Shown here piece by piece: positions 1 through 6,412 of a stretch of 39,429 nucleotides of DNA (positions are counted from its first letter, which is position 1; each line of letters begins with the position of its first letter). The DNA is taken from positions 1 to 39,429 of the IMG/VR virus record IMGVR_UViG_3300036832_000381; one strand, 5' to 3'. The notes below the pieces were generated by a model. The model did no database searches. It was not told the origin of the DNA and was given only the letters and a program-made list of their open reading frames with translations. Both the position numbers and the translations under genes were made by a program. The stretch is from a virus.

Positions 1-45
1 ATCTCCGAGGCGATTGGAAAGGTTGCCGCATCGCCCCCCATCCCC

Positions 46-1044
46 TCACGCCCCCACGTCGAACAACGGCAACTGCCCGACGCACAATCGATTGCTTTTC
101 CATCCATTGCACGCGCGACAAGCGCACTGCACGTTGCCATATGCGTGCGCGCCACGTTTGGTGATCGGCACGCGATGATCCAATTCGGGCGCATTGGATC
201 GATGCGTTCCGCGCCAACGCGCGGGCGTTGGCTTGCCGCATATCTGGCAGCGCCAGCCATCACGTTCAAAGATCGCGACGTGATCGATGTATTCGTAGAA
301 CACGCCATGCAGTCGAGCACGCGTACGTGGCTTGCGTCCAAGTCGATCCTTGCGGCGCTGCGACGCTGTGCACACTGGAGAGCAGCACCTATGCTTGCCG
401 TATGGAAACACAGAACAGAATTCGACACCGCAAAAAAGACACGACCTAGATGGTCGACGACGCGCGCGGGCGATCCGATGACAGAGTGCAGAGCACAGCC
501 GCGCGTTACTTCTGCGAGAGACAAACGGCGTTGCGCAGATGAGGCACAGAGCACACCACACTTGCGAGAAAGGCGGCGCTTCCTCTCGTCTCGCGCGCCT
601 GCGTTGACGCGGCGCCGCCTTATGACATGCTCTTGAACAAAAGCGCGGGAGTGGCTTCTCCCCGCGAATTTGTTCACCGTTGAGTTTGCGAAACGATGGA
701 CGTTGGCACTGCTCGCATACGAATGATCCTTTACTCGCGGCACGCTGTTGCTGTTGATAGGTTGCCCGATCACGCGGGCACTTTGCGCGACGCTCGCATG
801 CGTACGAACAAAACTTGCGCTTGTGCCCTTGAAATTCGACGCCGCATTGCTTGCAGTTGAACACGCGCTTGGCATTGCGCGCTCGTCGACGCTGCTCCGC
901 GCGCTCTCGATTGAGTACGCACGTCGCGGTTCCGATCTTCGCTCTATTGCGACAACGCGCCGAACAGTATCTTGGGCGCTGTCCACCTTGACGCGGGCGC
1001 GTAAAGGCAACGCCGCATTGCGCGCAATCGAATTGCCGCTCCAT
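46..1044 (-). CDS. HNH endonuclease with five tandem zinc ribbons
   Basis: This is a 332-residue predicted nuclease, probably a packaging cofactor or homing-type HNH enzyme. Five CxxC...CSxxC modules are visible: C7/C10/C27/C31, C64/C67/C79/C83, C110/C113/C136/C140, C167/C170/C184/C188 and C202/C205/C221/C225. They are separated by Arg-rich linkers. The C-terminal HNH fold has C266/C269, the LDH motif at 288-290, N304 and a second CxxC at 309-312. The usual final His is replaced by Asn (CRACN), giving an HNN variant. It follows a second HNH gene on the same strand. If the genome is circular it lies just before the terminase module, where HNH proteins assist cos cleavage in HK97-like phages. 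The zinc modules probably bind DNA. Confidence 0.85.
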   Translation of the reverse strand: MERQFDCAQCGVAFTRPRQGGQRPRYCSARCRNRAKIGTATCVLNRERAEQRRRARNAKRVFNCKQCGVEFQGHKRKFCSYACERRAKCPRDRATYQQQQRAASKGSFVCEQCQRPSFRKLNGEQIRGEKPLPRFCSRACHKAAPRQRRRARREEAPPFSQVWCALCLICATPFVSRRSNARLCSALCHRIARARRRPSRSCLFCGVEFCSVFPYGKHRCCSPVCTASQRRKDRLGRKPRTRARLHGVFYEYIDHVAIFERDGWRCQICGKPTPARWRGTHRSNAPELDHRVPITKRGAHAYGNVQCACRACNGWKSNRLCVGQLPLFDVGA

Positions 1045-1063
1045 CGTGCGATCGAATCACTCA

Positions 1064-1435
1064 TCACAGCAAACCGAACCCGCTGTCGCCATCGTTGCGC
1101 TTAATGCGCGGCGCACGACCGAAGCCGCCGTCGTGTCGTGCTGTCTTGCTGTCGTGGCAACGCTTGCACATTGAGCGCAAATTATCCGGATCGAAGAACA
1201 GCATTTGATCGCCACGATGCGGCACATTGTGATCGACGACTGTCGCCGACTTTCCGCATTGATAGCAATGTGGACACGCTTCGAGTTGTAGCGCGCGCAG
1301 CGTGCGCCATGCTTGCGTTTGATACAAGCGACCATTGGCGGTCAATCGACGTTGCTGCTGATACTGTTGCGTACGCTCGCGCTCGGCGCGCGCTTGGCGA
1401 CCCTCGAACACTGAGCACTGCACACGATTGCGCAT
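1064..1435 (-). CDS. HNH endonuclease
   Basis: This is a 123-residue HNH nuclease with an Arg/Gln-rich N-terminal helix followed by a compact canonical HNH domain. The domain has CPHC and CGK, the VDH motif with the catalytic His, a DPDNL segment carrying the Asn, and CKRCH supplying the last zinc pair and final His. All key residues are present, unlike the larger HNH protein just downstream. I chose the ATG at 1435 because GGAG lies about 7 nt upstream (GTGGAGCAGTG-ATG); an in-frame start at 1480 lacks a site. It belongs to the minus-strand series running toward the terminase genes, so a role in DNA packaging is likely. A homing role cannot be excluded. Confidence 0.88.
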   Translation of the reverse strand: MRNRVQCSVFEGRQARAERERTQQYQQQRRLTANGRLYQTQAWRTLRALQLEACPHCYQCGKSATVVDHNVPHRGDQMLFFDPDNLRSMCKRCHDSKTARHDGGFGRAPRIKRNDGDSGFGLL

Positions 1436-1501
1436 CACTGCTCCACGTGAAACGGTCGCGCGCGCTGCACCTGTCTGCACAACGCGCCCGACCTTACTGC
1501 T

Positions 1502-1666
1502 CTAGTGTTGAATGATCTCGATCATCCATCGCGCGCCATTGAGCGCGAATGCGAGTAAGCCGACGAAGAATGCGATACGACCGATCTCCACGAATTTCGG
1601 ATTCGTGCAAAAGAGGTACATCGCCACGCCGATCGGCGCCAACAAACTAAACGCGAGCACCACCAT
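1502..1666 (-). CDS. Small two-segment membrane protein (54 aa)
   Basis: The reading frame encodes 54 residues and starts at an ATG preceded by a good ribosome binding site (AGGGAGA, about 5 nt upstream). It shows two hydrophobic stretches, roughly residues 2-20 and 31-44. They are separated by a short polar turn containing NPKFVEIGR. This layout suggests a helical hairpin in the inner membrane. Small membrane proteins of this kind are frequent beside HNH and replication genes in proteobacterial phages, but I know of no assigned function. A holin-like role is possible because no other holin is obvious. It sits between a 38-residue basic protein and the HNH gene on the same strand. Confidence 0.7.
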   Translation of the reverse strand: MVVLAFSLLAPIGVAMYLFCTNPKFVEIGRIAFFVGLLAFALNGARWMIEIIQH

Positions 1667-1677
1667 GATGTCTCCCT

Positions 1678-1794
1678 TCATTCGTCACCGTCCCAAACGC
1701 GTTGCAGGAAAATCTGATCGTCAACGGTACGCGTACGAACGTGCCAGCGCAACCACACCCAACGCAAATGCCGGATGATCGGCCAACGTTTCAT
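1678..1794 (-). CDS. Small Trp/Arg-rich phage protein (38 aa)
   Basis: This short frame starts 4 nt after the preceding gene's stop and ends 11 nt before the next ATG, so it is tightly packed in the minus-strand operon. The N-terminal half alternates Trp, Arg and His (MKRWPIIRHLRWVWLRW), and the tail is acidic and ends DGDE. The pattern resembles short phage proteins of unknown role that I have seen in similar positions; a peripheral membrane or nucleic-acid contact is only a guess. The gene is supported by its spacing and coding character, not by a recognised domain. Confidence 0.6.
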   Translation of the reverse strand: MKRWPIIRHLRWVWLRWHVRTRTVDDQIFLQRVWDGDE

Positions 1795-1798
1795 CGCG

Positions 1799-2122
1799 TC
1801 AGTGCGGTGTGACATATCGCGCGTCCGCTGCGACCTTGCCCGCGCTGTCGCTGTCGATGAGCGCTTGTAGGCTCGTGCATTCGGCGCTGAGTTCGAAAAT
1901 CTTGACGCCGATGATTGCGCTGACGTAGCGGCGTAGAGCCTTGGCCGGAATGCTGTACTTCTCGCCTTGCGCTTCGATCGCATCGGCGAATTGCTTGCTC
2001 GCTGCCTTCTCTGCGTTCTTAAGCCCGATGAGTTCGGTCAGCACTCGCGCTGGAATTTCACCTTTGCGCGGTCCCGGTTCAAGCGCGAATGATTTGTCGG
2101 CACTGCGCTGCGTCGTGGTCAT
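1799..2122 (-). CDS. Hypothetical alpha-helical phage protein (107 aa)
   Basis: Its ATG overlaps the stop of the replication gene (ATGA at 2119-2122), which indicates translational coupling. The 107 residues look mainly helical. A Lys/Ala-rich stretch at about 35-60 is followed by PAKALRRYVSAI, which faintly recalls GapR/DUF2312-type DNA-associated proteins; the match is too weak for a name. The protein lacks a signal peptide, membrane segment or cysteine cluster. Coupling to the replication initiator suggests a replication or early lytic accessory role, which is inference from position alone. Confidence 0.7.
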   Translation of the reverse strand: MTTTQRSADKSFALEPGPRKGEIPARVLTELIGLKNAEKAASKQFADAIEAQGEKYSIPAKALRRYVSAIIGVKIFELSAECTSLQALIDSDSAGKVAADARYVTPH

Positions 2123-2802
2123 GGTGCCTCCTTCGGTGGTTGCTGCGCTTTGATGGCGGCTCGAATGCGTAGGTAGAGACTATCGCGGTCTTCGCCCGGT
2201 CGTGGAGCAATTCCGTATTGTTTGCCTGTTTCGATAATTGAGTAGAGGTCCGTCCACCATTTTTTTGAACCGGGTTTATGGGGGTTGTGAATTTTTAAAA
2301 AAGGGCCGTTAGGCTTTTTGGAGTTATCCACCGGGTGCTCAAGCGAAGACTCTTCTCTTGTTTCTTTTCCTTTCTTTTCCTTTCCTTTCCTTTCAGCGGA
2401 CACGTGTCTGACAGGTGTCGGACAGATGACGGACAATTTTGTGATCATGTCGTTGATTGCGTTATCCCTGATCGATTCCGGCGGCAATGGAAAGCGACTT
2501 TTGAAAATTCGCAGGCGTTGTTTCCATCGCGGAATAAATCCGTACTCGATTCCGTCGATTTGGTACAAGCGAATTAAATCGACGGCCGATAATTCGCCCA
2601 ATAATTTCGCCAGAGCCTCCGGTGCGGGCTTGTTGTCGACGCCGAAGCATTCCTGTCTGATGGTGTAATTCGCGGCACGAAAAATTCCGAGATCATCAGC
2701 CCGTAGCCCTAGATGGTAGAAAAGCATGCGCGCCGTATCGTTGGAAAGGAGCCAGTATCGCGGCGAAGAAAGAATTTCGTCGCGAAAAACACGATCAGGC
2801 AT
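2119..2802 (-). CDS. Replication initiator, lambda O-like
   Basis: This is a predicted origin-binding replication protein. I place the start at the ATG at 2802, because MPDRVFRDEIL opens the usual N-terminal winged-helix domain of this family. That gives 227 residues and leaves 32 nt after the upstream stop. A longer in-frame start at 2913 would overlap the upstream gene. The N-terminal ~120 residues form the winged-helix domain (ARMLFYHLGLRADDLG...YGFIPRWKQR). A very basic Lys/Glu linker follows, then a C-terminal domain ending in repeated Ala/Gln. No helicase gene is visible in the window, so it presumably recruits the host helicase. The linker-coding DNA carries tandem repeats and a DnaA-box-like site, as expected if the origin lies within the gene. 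Confidence 0.8.
   Translation of the reverse strand: MPDRVFRDEILSSPRYWLLSNDTARMLFYHLGLRADDLGIFRAANYTIRQECFGVDNKPAPEALAKLLGELSAVDLIRLYQIDGIEYGFIPRWKQRLRIFKSRFPLPPESIRDNAINDMITKLSVICPTPVRHVSAERKGKEKKGKETREESSLEHPVDNSKKPNGPFLKIHNPHKPGSKKWWTDLYSIIETGKQYGIAPRPGEDRDSLYLRIRAAIKAQQPPKEAP
2287..2436. other. Putative replication origin inside the initiator gene
   Basis: Four elements cluster in 150 bp. Three adjacent 11-bp repeats lie at 2404-2436: GTGTCTGACAG, GTGTCGGACAG and ATGACGGACAA. A pyrimidine run of seven 5-nt units (TTTCY) occupies 2361-2395. TTATCCACC at 2324-2332 matches the DnaA box at 8 of 9 positions. An AT-rich tract lies at 2289-2300. Lambda-type phages carry the origin as iterons plus an AT-rich region inside gene O, so placement and content fit. 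The assignment is inference from pattern. Confidence 0.5.
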
Positions 2803-2834
2803 TTGTCGGTCATCCACGTTGCATCGCATGTGGT

Positions 2835-3155
2835 TCAAGATAAATCGACTTGTCGAACTTCCCATCGTCCGCTCTTGCGATCTTTTTTCCAGCCGTGCAC
2901 GAATATCGACCAACCCGCTTCGCGCAGTCGACCGATGGTGTCACTGTCGCGCAGCTTCGCCACTCGAGCTGACACGTTGCTGTAACTCGTCGCCTGCACA
3001 CCGATCGTGCTGCGATTGCCGACGGCGACGACATCGATGATTCCGAATAAATCCTGCCTGACGCGCGCGTGCGGGTTCCAGTGCTCCACGACCGCTGCAA
3101 GGTAGCCATCCTCACGCAGCAGCGCTAACGTTCGTTGGGTCGGACTCTTTTGCAC
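2835..3155 (-). CDS. Small PD-(D/E)XK nuclease-like phage protein
   Basis: This 106-residue protein starts at a GTG 3 nt after the stop of the Cro-like gene, so the two are probably co-transcribed. The fold pattern suggests a short PD-(D/E)XK-type core. It has an early Glu in VVEHW, an Asp in FGIIDVVAV, a strand with TIGVQAT where the family has E/QxK, and a C-terminal GWSIFVHGWKK strand. Similar small proteins beside phage replication genes are often annotated as nuclease-like or hypothetical. The Lys of the motif is not evident, so activity is doubtful. Alternative: a non-catalytic DNA-binding relative. Confidence 0.65.
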   Translation of the reverse strand: MQKSPTQRTLALLREDGYLAAVVEHWNPHARVRQDLFGIIDVVAVGNRSTIGVQATSYSNVSARVAKLRDSDTIGRLREAGWSIFVHGWKKDRKSGRWEVRQVDLS

Positions 3156-3158
3156 GCG

Positions 3159-3392
3159 TCACAGCGCCGCCGCTGGCACGTCGAGATGATTGGCGAGCGC
3201 CCACAGCACTTGCAGACGCAGCGCAGGCGGCGGCAGTTTGCCGAGCCTGATCGCTGCACCCATCACACGATCGGCGACGCCTTGATCCAACTGCTCGGGC
3301 CAGTGATGCACGAGCGCAGGCGTTACGCCGAGCGCGAGCGCGAGATCGGTCTTTTTGCCGCCGAAAATTGCGAGTGCTTCGCTCTTCGTCAT
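3159..3392 (-). CDS. cro: P22 Cro-like transcriptional regulator
   Basis: This is a 77-residue helix-turn-helix DNA-binding protein. The N-terminal ALAIFGGKKTDLALALGV, followed by TPALVHHW, is the typical P22-Cro pattern: helix 2 with the Ala-x3-Gly turn at about 17-22 and the recognition helix to about 30. Length matches the family. It is the first minus-strand gene after the divergent control region and would repress its own promoter and the opposing plus-strand one. The predicted -10 box ends only 9 nt before the ATG, so the mRNA may be leaderless, like lambda cI made from PRM. No partner CI repressor was recognised, so this gene may carry more of the switch than usual. Confidence 0.82.
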   Translation of the reverse strand: MTKSEALAIFGGKKTDLALALGVTPALVHHWPEQLDQGVADRVMGAAIRLGKLPPPALRLQVLWALANHLDVPAAAL

Positions 3393-3401
3393 GACGCACA
3401 G

Positions 3402-3429
3402 ATTAAAAGTGATATCAAAATCGTGTCAA
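3402..3429 (-). promoter_or_regulatory. Minus-strand early promoter for cro
   Basis: Read on the minus strand, TTGACA (3429-3424) is separated by 16 nt from TTTAAT (3407-3402): a perfect -35 and a 5/6 -10. Transcription would begin around 3395, leaving only two to four nucleotides before the cro ATG at 3392. This is the strongest sigma70-type match in the control region. Confidence 0.7.
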
Positions 3430-3434
3430 TACTC

Positions 3435-3472
3435 TGACCATATATTCATATCTCAGGGTCATATGTGACCCT
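3435..3472. promoter_or_regulatory. Operator cluster with GGGTCA/TGACCC half-sites
   Basis: The palindrome AGGGTCA-TATG-TGACCCT spans 3455-3472. A third half-site, TGACC, lies at 3435-3439. The cluster is between the minus-strand cro promoter and the start of the plus-strand recombination operon. It is the natural binding site for the Cro-like protein or an unidentified repressor. The half-sites and their symmetry are seen; the protein that binds them is inferred. Confidence 0.6.
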
Positions 3473-3518
3473 GTGCGCATTATTTTTGAATTATTTTGTG
3501 ATTTAACGCAGCGCAATC

Positions 3519-3547
3519 TTGACGTGATTCACGCCGAAGCGCATAAC
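3519..3547 (+). promoter_or_regulatory. Possible plus-strand early promoter
   Basis: TTGACG (3519-3524), a 17-nt spacer and CATAAC (3542-3547) give a 5/6 -35 and 4/6 -10 match. The predicted start, near 3554, is about 37 nt before the exonuclease ATG. The operator palindrome lies roughly 50 bp upstream of the -35, so this promoter may be activated rather than blocked from there. Other AT-rich hexamers nearby could serve instead. Confidence 0.4.
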
Positions 3548-3590
3548 GATGAAAACGTCTTGAACAACTAAATATGCAACGCGCCGCATA

Positions 3591-4475
3591 ATGCTCACCG
3601 AGAAACAAATCGCAGTGCGTCAAACCGGCGTTGGTTCCAGCGAAGTCGCCGCAGCGCTCGGTCTATCGAAGTGGACCTCGCGTCTCGAACTGTATCGCCG
3701 CAAGGTCGGCGAACTTCCACCGCAAGACGAGACCATGGCAATGCGCTTCGGGCATGCGGTCGAGCCGTTCATCCTTTCCGAGTATGAGCGCGAACGCGAC
3801 GTGACGTTGGTCCGCTCGCCGGACACGATGCGTAAAGGCATTCTGCTCGCGCATCTCGACGGATGGTTGCCCAATCAACTCGTCGTCAACGCCAAGACTG
3901 CGCGCTCGCGTCTCGGCTGGGGTGAACCGGGCAGCGCGGAAATGCCAGTCGACTATCTGCTACAGGAAACCGCCGAGATGATCATCGCCGACGTGCGCAT
4001 CGCGCATGTGCCGGTGCTGTTCTTCGGATCAGCGATCGAGGTCTATGAACTCAAACTCGACAACGAGCTGGCGCAGATGATCATGGCGGGCGTCGACGAT
4101 TTTTGGTCGCGCGTCCTGCAACACGATCCGCCGCCACCTGGAACACTTGCCGAGATCAACGAGCGCTGGCCGATTTCGATCGCGCGTCGCGTCGAGTTAC
4201 CACCGAATGTTGCGCGACAGTGGCACGAACTGATCGCGACCAAGACTCACTTGGCGGCGCTTGAAAGCGACGCCGAGCGAATGGAAGCGCAAATAAAGTT
4301 AGCGATGGGCGATGCCGAAGTAGCGACCATCGACGGCATGATCGCCGCGACGTGGAAAACCCCGAAGCCCGCGCGCGTGTTGAATCAAACGCTACTCAGA
4401 GCCGAGCACCCGGAGTTGGCGGCACAGTACGAGATCGAACGGCACGCCGGAAGGCGCTTTCTACTGAAGGGGTAA
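3591..4475 (+). CDS. YqaJ-family phage exonuclease (lambda Exo-type)
   Basis: This is a 294-residue predicted 5'-3' DNA exonuclease that would supply single strands to the RecT protein encoded 27 nt downstream. Family landmarks are the GSSEVAAALG segment (15-24), GHAVEPF (54-60, helix with the conserved Glu), the catalytic Asp in HLDGW (D90) and the Lys in VNAKTA (K102). The acidic residue expected two positions before that Lys is Asn100 here, a notable deviation from E/QxK. C-terminal residues ~205-250 look coiled-coil. The start ATG lacks a clear Shine-Dalgarno site and overlaps the stop of a 5-codon frame (TAATG at 3589-3593). Confidence 0.85.
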   Translation: MLTEKQIAVRQTGVGSSEVAAALGLSKWTSRLELYRRKVGELPPQDETMAMRFGHAVEPFILSEYERERDVTLVRSPDTMRKGILLAHLDGWLPNQLVVNAKTARSRLGWGEPGSAEMPVDYLLQETAEMIIADVRIAHVPVLFFGSAIEVYELKLDNELAQMIMAGVDDFWSRVLQHDPPPPGTLAEINERWPISIARRVELPPNVARQWHELIATKTHLAALESDAERMEAQIKLAMGDAEVATIDGMIAATWKTPKPARVLNQTLLRAEHPELAAQYEIERHAGRRFLLKG

Positions 4476-4502
4476 AACCGAAACAAGAAAAAGGAATTTG
4501 CA

Positions 4503-5453
4503 ATGAGCGACGCCACAGCTGCACCATCAACAGAAGTTACGCGCGCACCCTTCGTGCCGTCATTCGTGGAACGAGATCAGTTCGAACTCGAGGTCCGCAA
4601 AGCGCGACTATTTTCCGAAGCGACACTTGTACCGCAGCAATATCAGCAGAGCATTCCCAACTGTCTCATCGCGTTGAACATGGCGCGACGCATGAACGCG
4701 GACCCGCTTATGGTGATGCAAAATCTGCACATCGTGAAAGGCAAGCCGGGTTGGTCCGGTCAATTCCTGATTGCGACGTTCAACCAGTGCGGTCGATTCA
4801 GCGCCATGCGTTTCGAGTGGCGCGGCGAAGAAGGCAACAAGGAATGGGGATGTCGTGCGCATGCAATCGAGCTTGCAAGCGGCGAGCCGATCATCGGGGC
4901 GTGGGTCACGTGGAAGATAGTCGAGGCCGAAGGCTGGAACAAGCGCGACGGCAGCAAATGGTTGACCATGCCCGAGCAAATGTTCCTGTATCGCTCTGGC
5001 GCTTTTTTGGTTCGCGCCTATGCACCCGAAATCGCGATGGGTCTGCCGACGGCGGAAGAATTGGTCGACACAATCGACGTAGGCGGCGGCAATGCTAACG
5101 GCGAGCAACGTTCACCGATCGACGCAGTGAAAAGCGCGCTACGCTCCACCACGATAGCGCCGCCGCCGTCGACAGCGGACGATTCCACAGAAGCAGCACC
5201 GGCAGCGGCACCACCGCCGCATCGCGGGCGCGGTCGCCCGCGCAAAACACCGCTCGCAGAGACGGCGACGCAAGCGCACGTTGGTGCGTCAGCGCTTTTT
5301 ACATACGCGGAAATTGCGGACGCAATTAACAAAGCGACAACGATGACCGCACTCGACGAGGCGCTTGATCTCGCTTCCCACTTCCCCGATCCCGCACAAC
5401 GAATTGAGTTAATCGACCTCGCCAAAGCACAACGACTTGCGCTCGATGTCTGA
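4503..5453 (+). CDS. recT: RecT-family single-strand annealing protein
   Basis: This is a 316-residue RecT-type recombinase that anneals the 3' tails produced by the adjacent exonuclease. The family core covers about 30-195. It contains the NCLIALNMARRMNADPLMVMQN helix region (53-74), LHIVKGKPGWSGQFLIA (75-91), the WRGEE...GCRAHA strand pair and the closing PEQMFLYRSGAFLVRAYAPEIAMG helix (157-180). After the core comes a Pro/Ala-rich disordered stretch and an AT-hook, RGRGRPRK (241-248), which is unusual for RecT and suggests minor-groove DNA anchoring. A final helical segment follows. An AAGGAA site precedes the ATG. The pair forms a two-component recombination module. Confidence 0.9.
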   Translation: MSDATAAPSTEVTRAPFVPSFVERDQFELEVRKARLFSEATLVPQQYQQSIPNCLIALNMARRMNADPLMVMQNLHIVKGKPGWSGQFLIATFNQCGRFSAMRFEWRGEEGNKEWGCRAHAIELASGEPIIGAWVTWKIVEAEGWNKRDGSKWLTMPEQMFLYRSGAFLVRAYAPEIAMGLPTAEELVDTIDVGGGNANGEQRSPIDAVKSALRSTTIAPPPSTADDSTEAAPAAAPPPHRGRGRPRKTPLAETATQAHVGASALFTYAEIADAINKATTMTALDEALDLASHFPDPAQRIELIDLAKAQRLALDV

Positions 5454-5467
5454 CTCGGGCGCCGATC

Positions 5468-5710
5468 ATGATCTGCCCGAAGTGTGCTTCCCCGAGCAAA
5501 GTTTGGAAATCGTCGAAATCTAAAGGTCGACGCAAGGACGGCGACACCAAACAAATGTTGTGGCGGCGTCGTGAATGTACCGTGTGCAAACATCGCTGGA
5601 CGACGTTCGAAGTGCCGGAAGCGATCGTCGACAAGGCTGCACAAATGGATCGACTCATGGTTGATTTGCTAAAGGATGACACGCCGCCGCGCGGCGAAGA
5701 CGATAACTGA
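5468..5710 (+). CDS. NrdR-like zinc-ribbon protein (80 aa)
   Basis: This 80-residue protein resembles the N-terminal zinc ribbon of NrdR. CPKC at residues 3-6 and CTVC near 37-40 form the zinc site, and RRRECTVCKHRWTTFE reproduces the hallmark RRRxCxxCxxRFTTFE segment. The spacer between the two CxxC pairs is a few residues longer than in NrdR. The ATP-cone domain of NrdR is missing, so it is not a nucleotide-sensing repressor. It is more likely a DNA-binding accessory or transcription factor of the recombination operon. The gene starts 15 nt after recT and is followed at 9 nt by the next gene. Confidence 0.75.
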   Translation: MICPKCASPSKVWKSSKSKGRRKDGDTKQMLWRRRECTVCKHRWTTFEVPEAIVDKAAQMDRLMVDLLKDDTPPRGEDDN

Positions 5711-5719
5711 GGAAAAATT

Positions 5720-6286
5720 ATGGATGCAACAATCCTAGAGGTTGACAAGGCGATCGCGCTCGACGCTTTGCGCGCTTATCGCAACGCACGCGCAGCGGTG
5801 ACGGACGAAGATCGCGCCATCATGACCGCGTACAAACAAATCGCGCGCGGTCGCGTCGTGGTGCAAGCCATCGAATCAATCAGGCAGGCCGGGCGACAGG
5901 ACGACGGACTGCCGCATCTAGCGATCACCAACGCTGCCGCGCAGCGCGTGCATTGCTGGGCGGCGAACGAACTCGTCGAATTCTCCGAAGCATCGAAACG
6001 CGGCGGAGCGTCAACCCGATCAACGATTCGCGTCGATCGTATGCTGCCCCCGCGCGCAGCGACCGGCAAATGGAACGCTACTGCCTTGGTGCCTTTGATC
6101 CCCCTGCATCTGCGCCCGAAGTTCGATCTTCGCCGGTACTGGATTCTGTGGGAAGCCGATTGGGTGCGCGCGCCAGTCGACCCGTATCTGTTGCGTCGAC
6201 TCAAGGGCGACCTTTGGATCGTGCTCGCTGCGTGGGAGTTGACGGCAGTCGAACGTGCCGTGCTCGAACAGCGCACCCCTCAGTGA
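5720..6286 (+). CDS. Conserved phage hypothetical protein (188 aa)
   Basis: No domain is recognised. The frame starts at an ATG with GAGGAA about 5 nt upstream, 9 nt after the zinc-ribbon gene, so it closes the exonuclease-RecT operon. The N-terminal 60 residues are helical (ALRAYRNARAAVTDEDRAIMTAYKQIARG) and the C-terminal part is rich in Trp, Leu and Arg (WILWEADWVRAPVDPYLLRRLKGDLWIVLAAWELT). It is soluble by composition and has no signal peptide. Position suggests a recombination or replication accessory, but there is no direct sign of this. About 125 nt without a gene follow, containing an alternating CG/CA run at 6371-6389. Confidence 0.7.
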   Translation: MDATILEVDKAIALDALRAYRNARAAVTDEDRAIMTAYKQIARGRVVVQAIESIRQAGRQDDGLPHLAITNAAAQRVHCWAANELVEFSEASKRGGASTRSTIRVDRMLPPRAATGKWNATALVPLIPLHLRPKFDLRRYWILWEADWVRAPVDPYLLRRLKGDLWIVLAAWELTAVERAVLEQRTPQ

Positions 6287-6412
6287 AAGTGTCGGGGCGC
6301 TTTACAGTCGCCGACGCTCGGCGCGCCAAGTCATTGATTATTCCGCGTGGAACGTTCCTTGCTCTCTATCACGCGCGCGCGCGTGCGCGACAAACAATCA
6401 ACGGGTGATCTC

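Noticed and set aside
2119-2913. Long form of the replication gene starting at 2913
   Set aside because: It would overlap the upstream gene by 79 nt, and the family pattern starts at MPDRVFRDEIL (2802).
4352-5098. Plus-strand 248-codon frame across exonuclease and recT
   Set aside because: It overlaps two recognised genes in another frame and has no domain or ribosome site.
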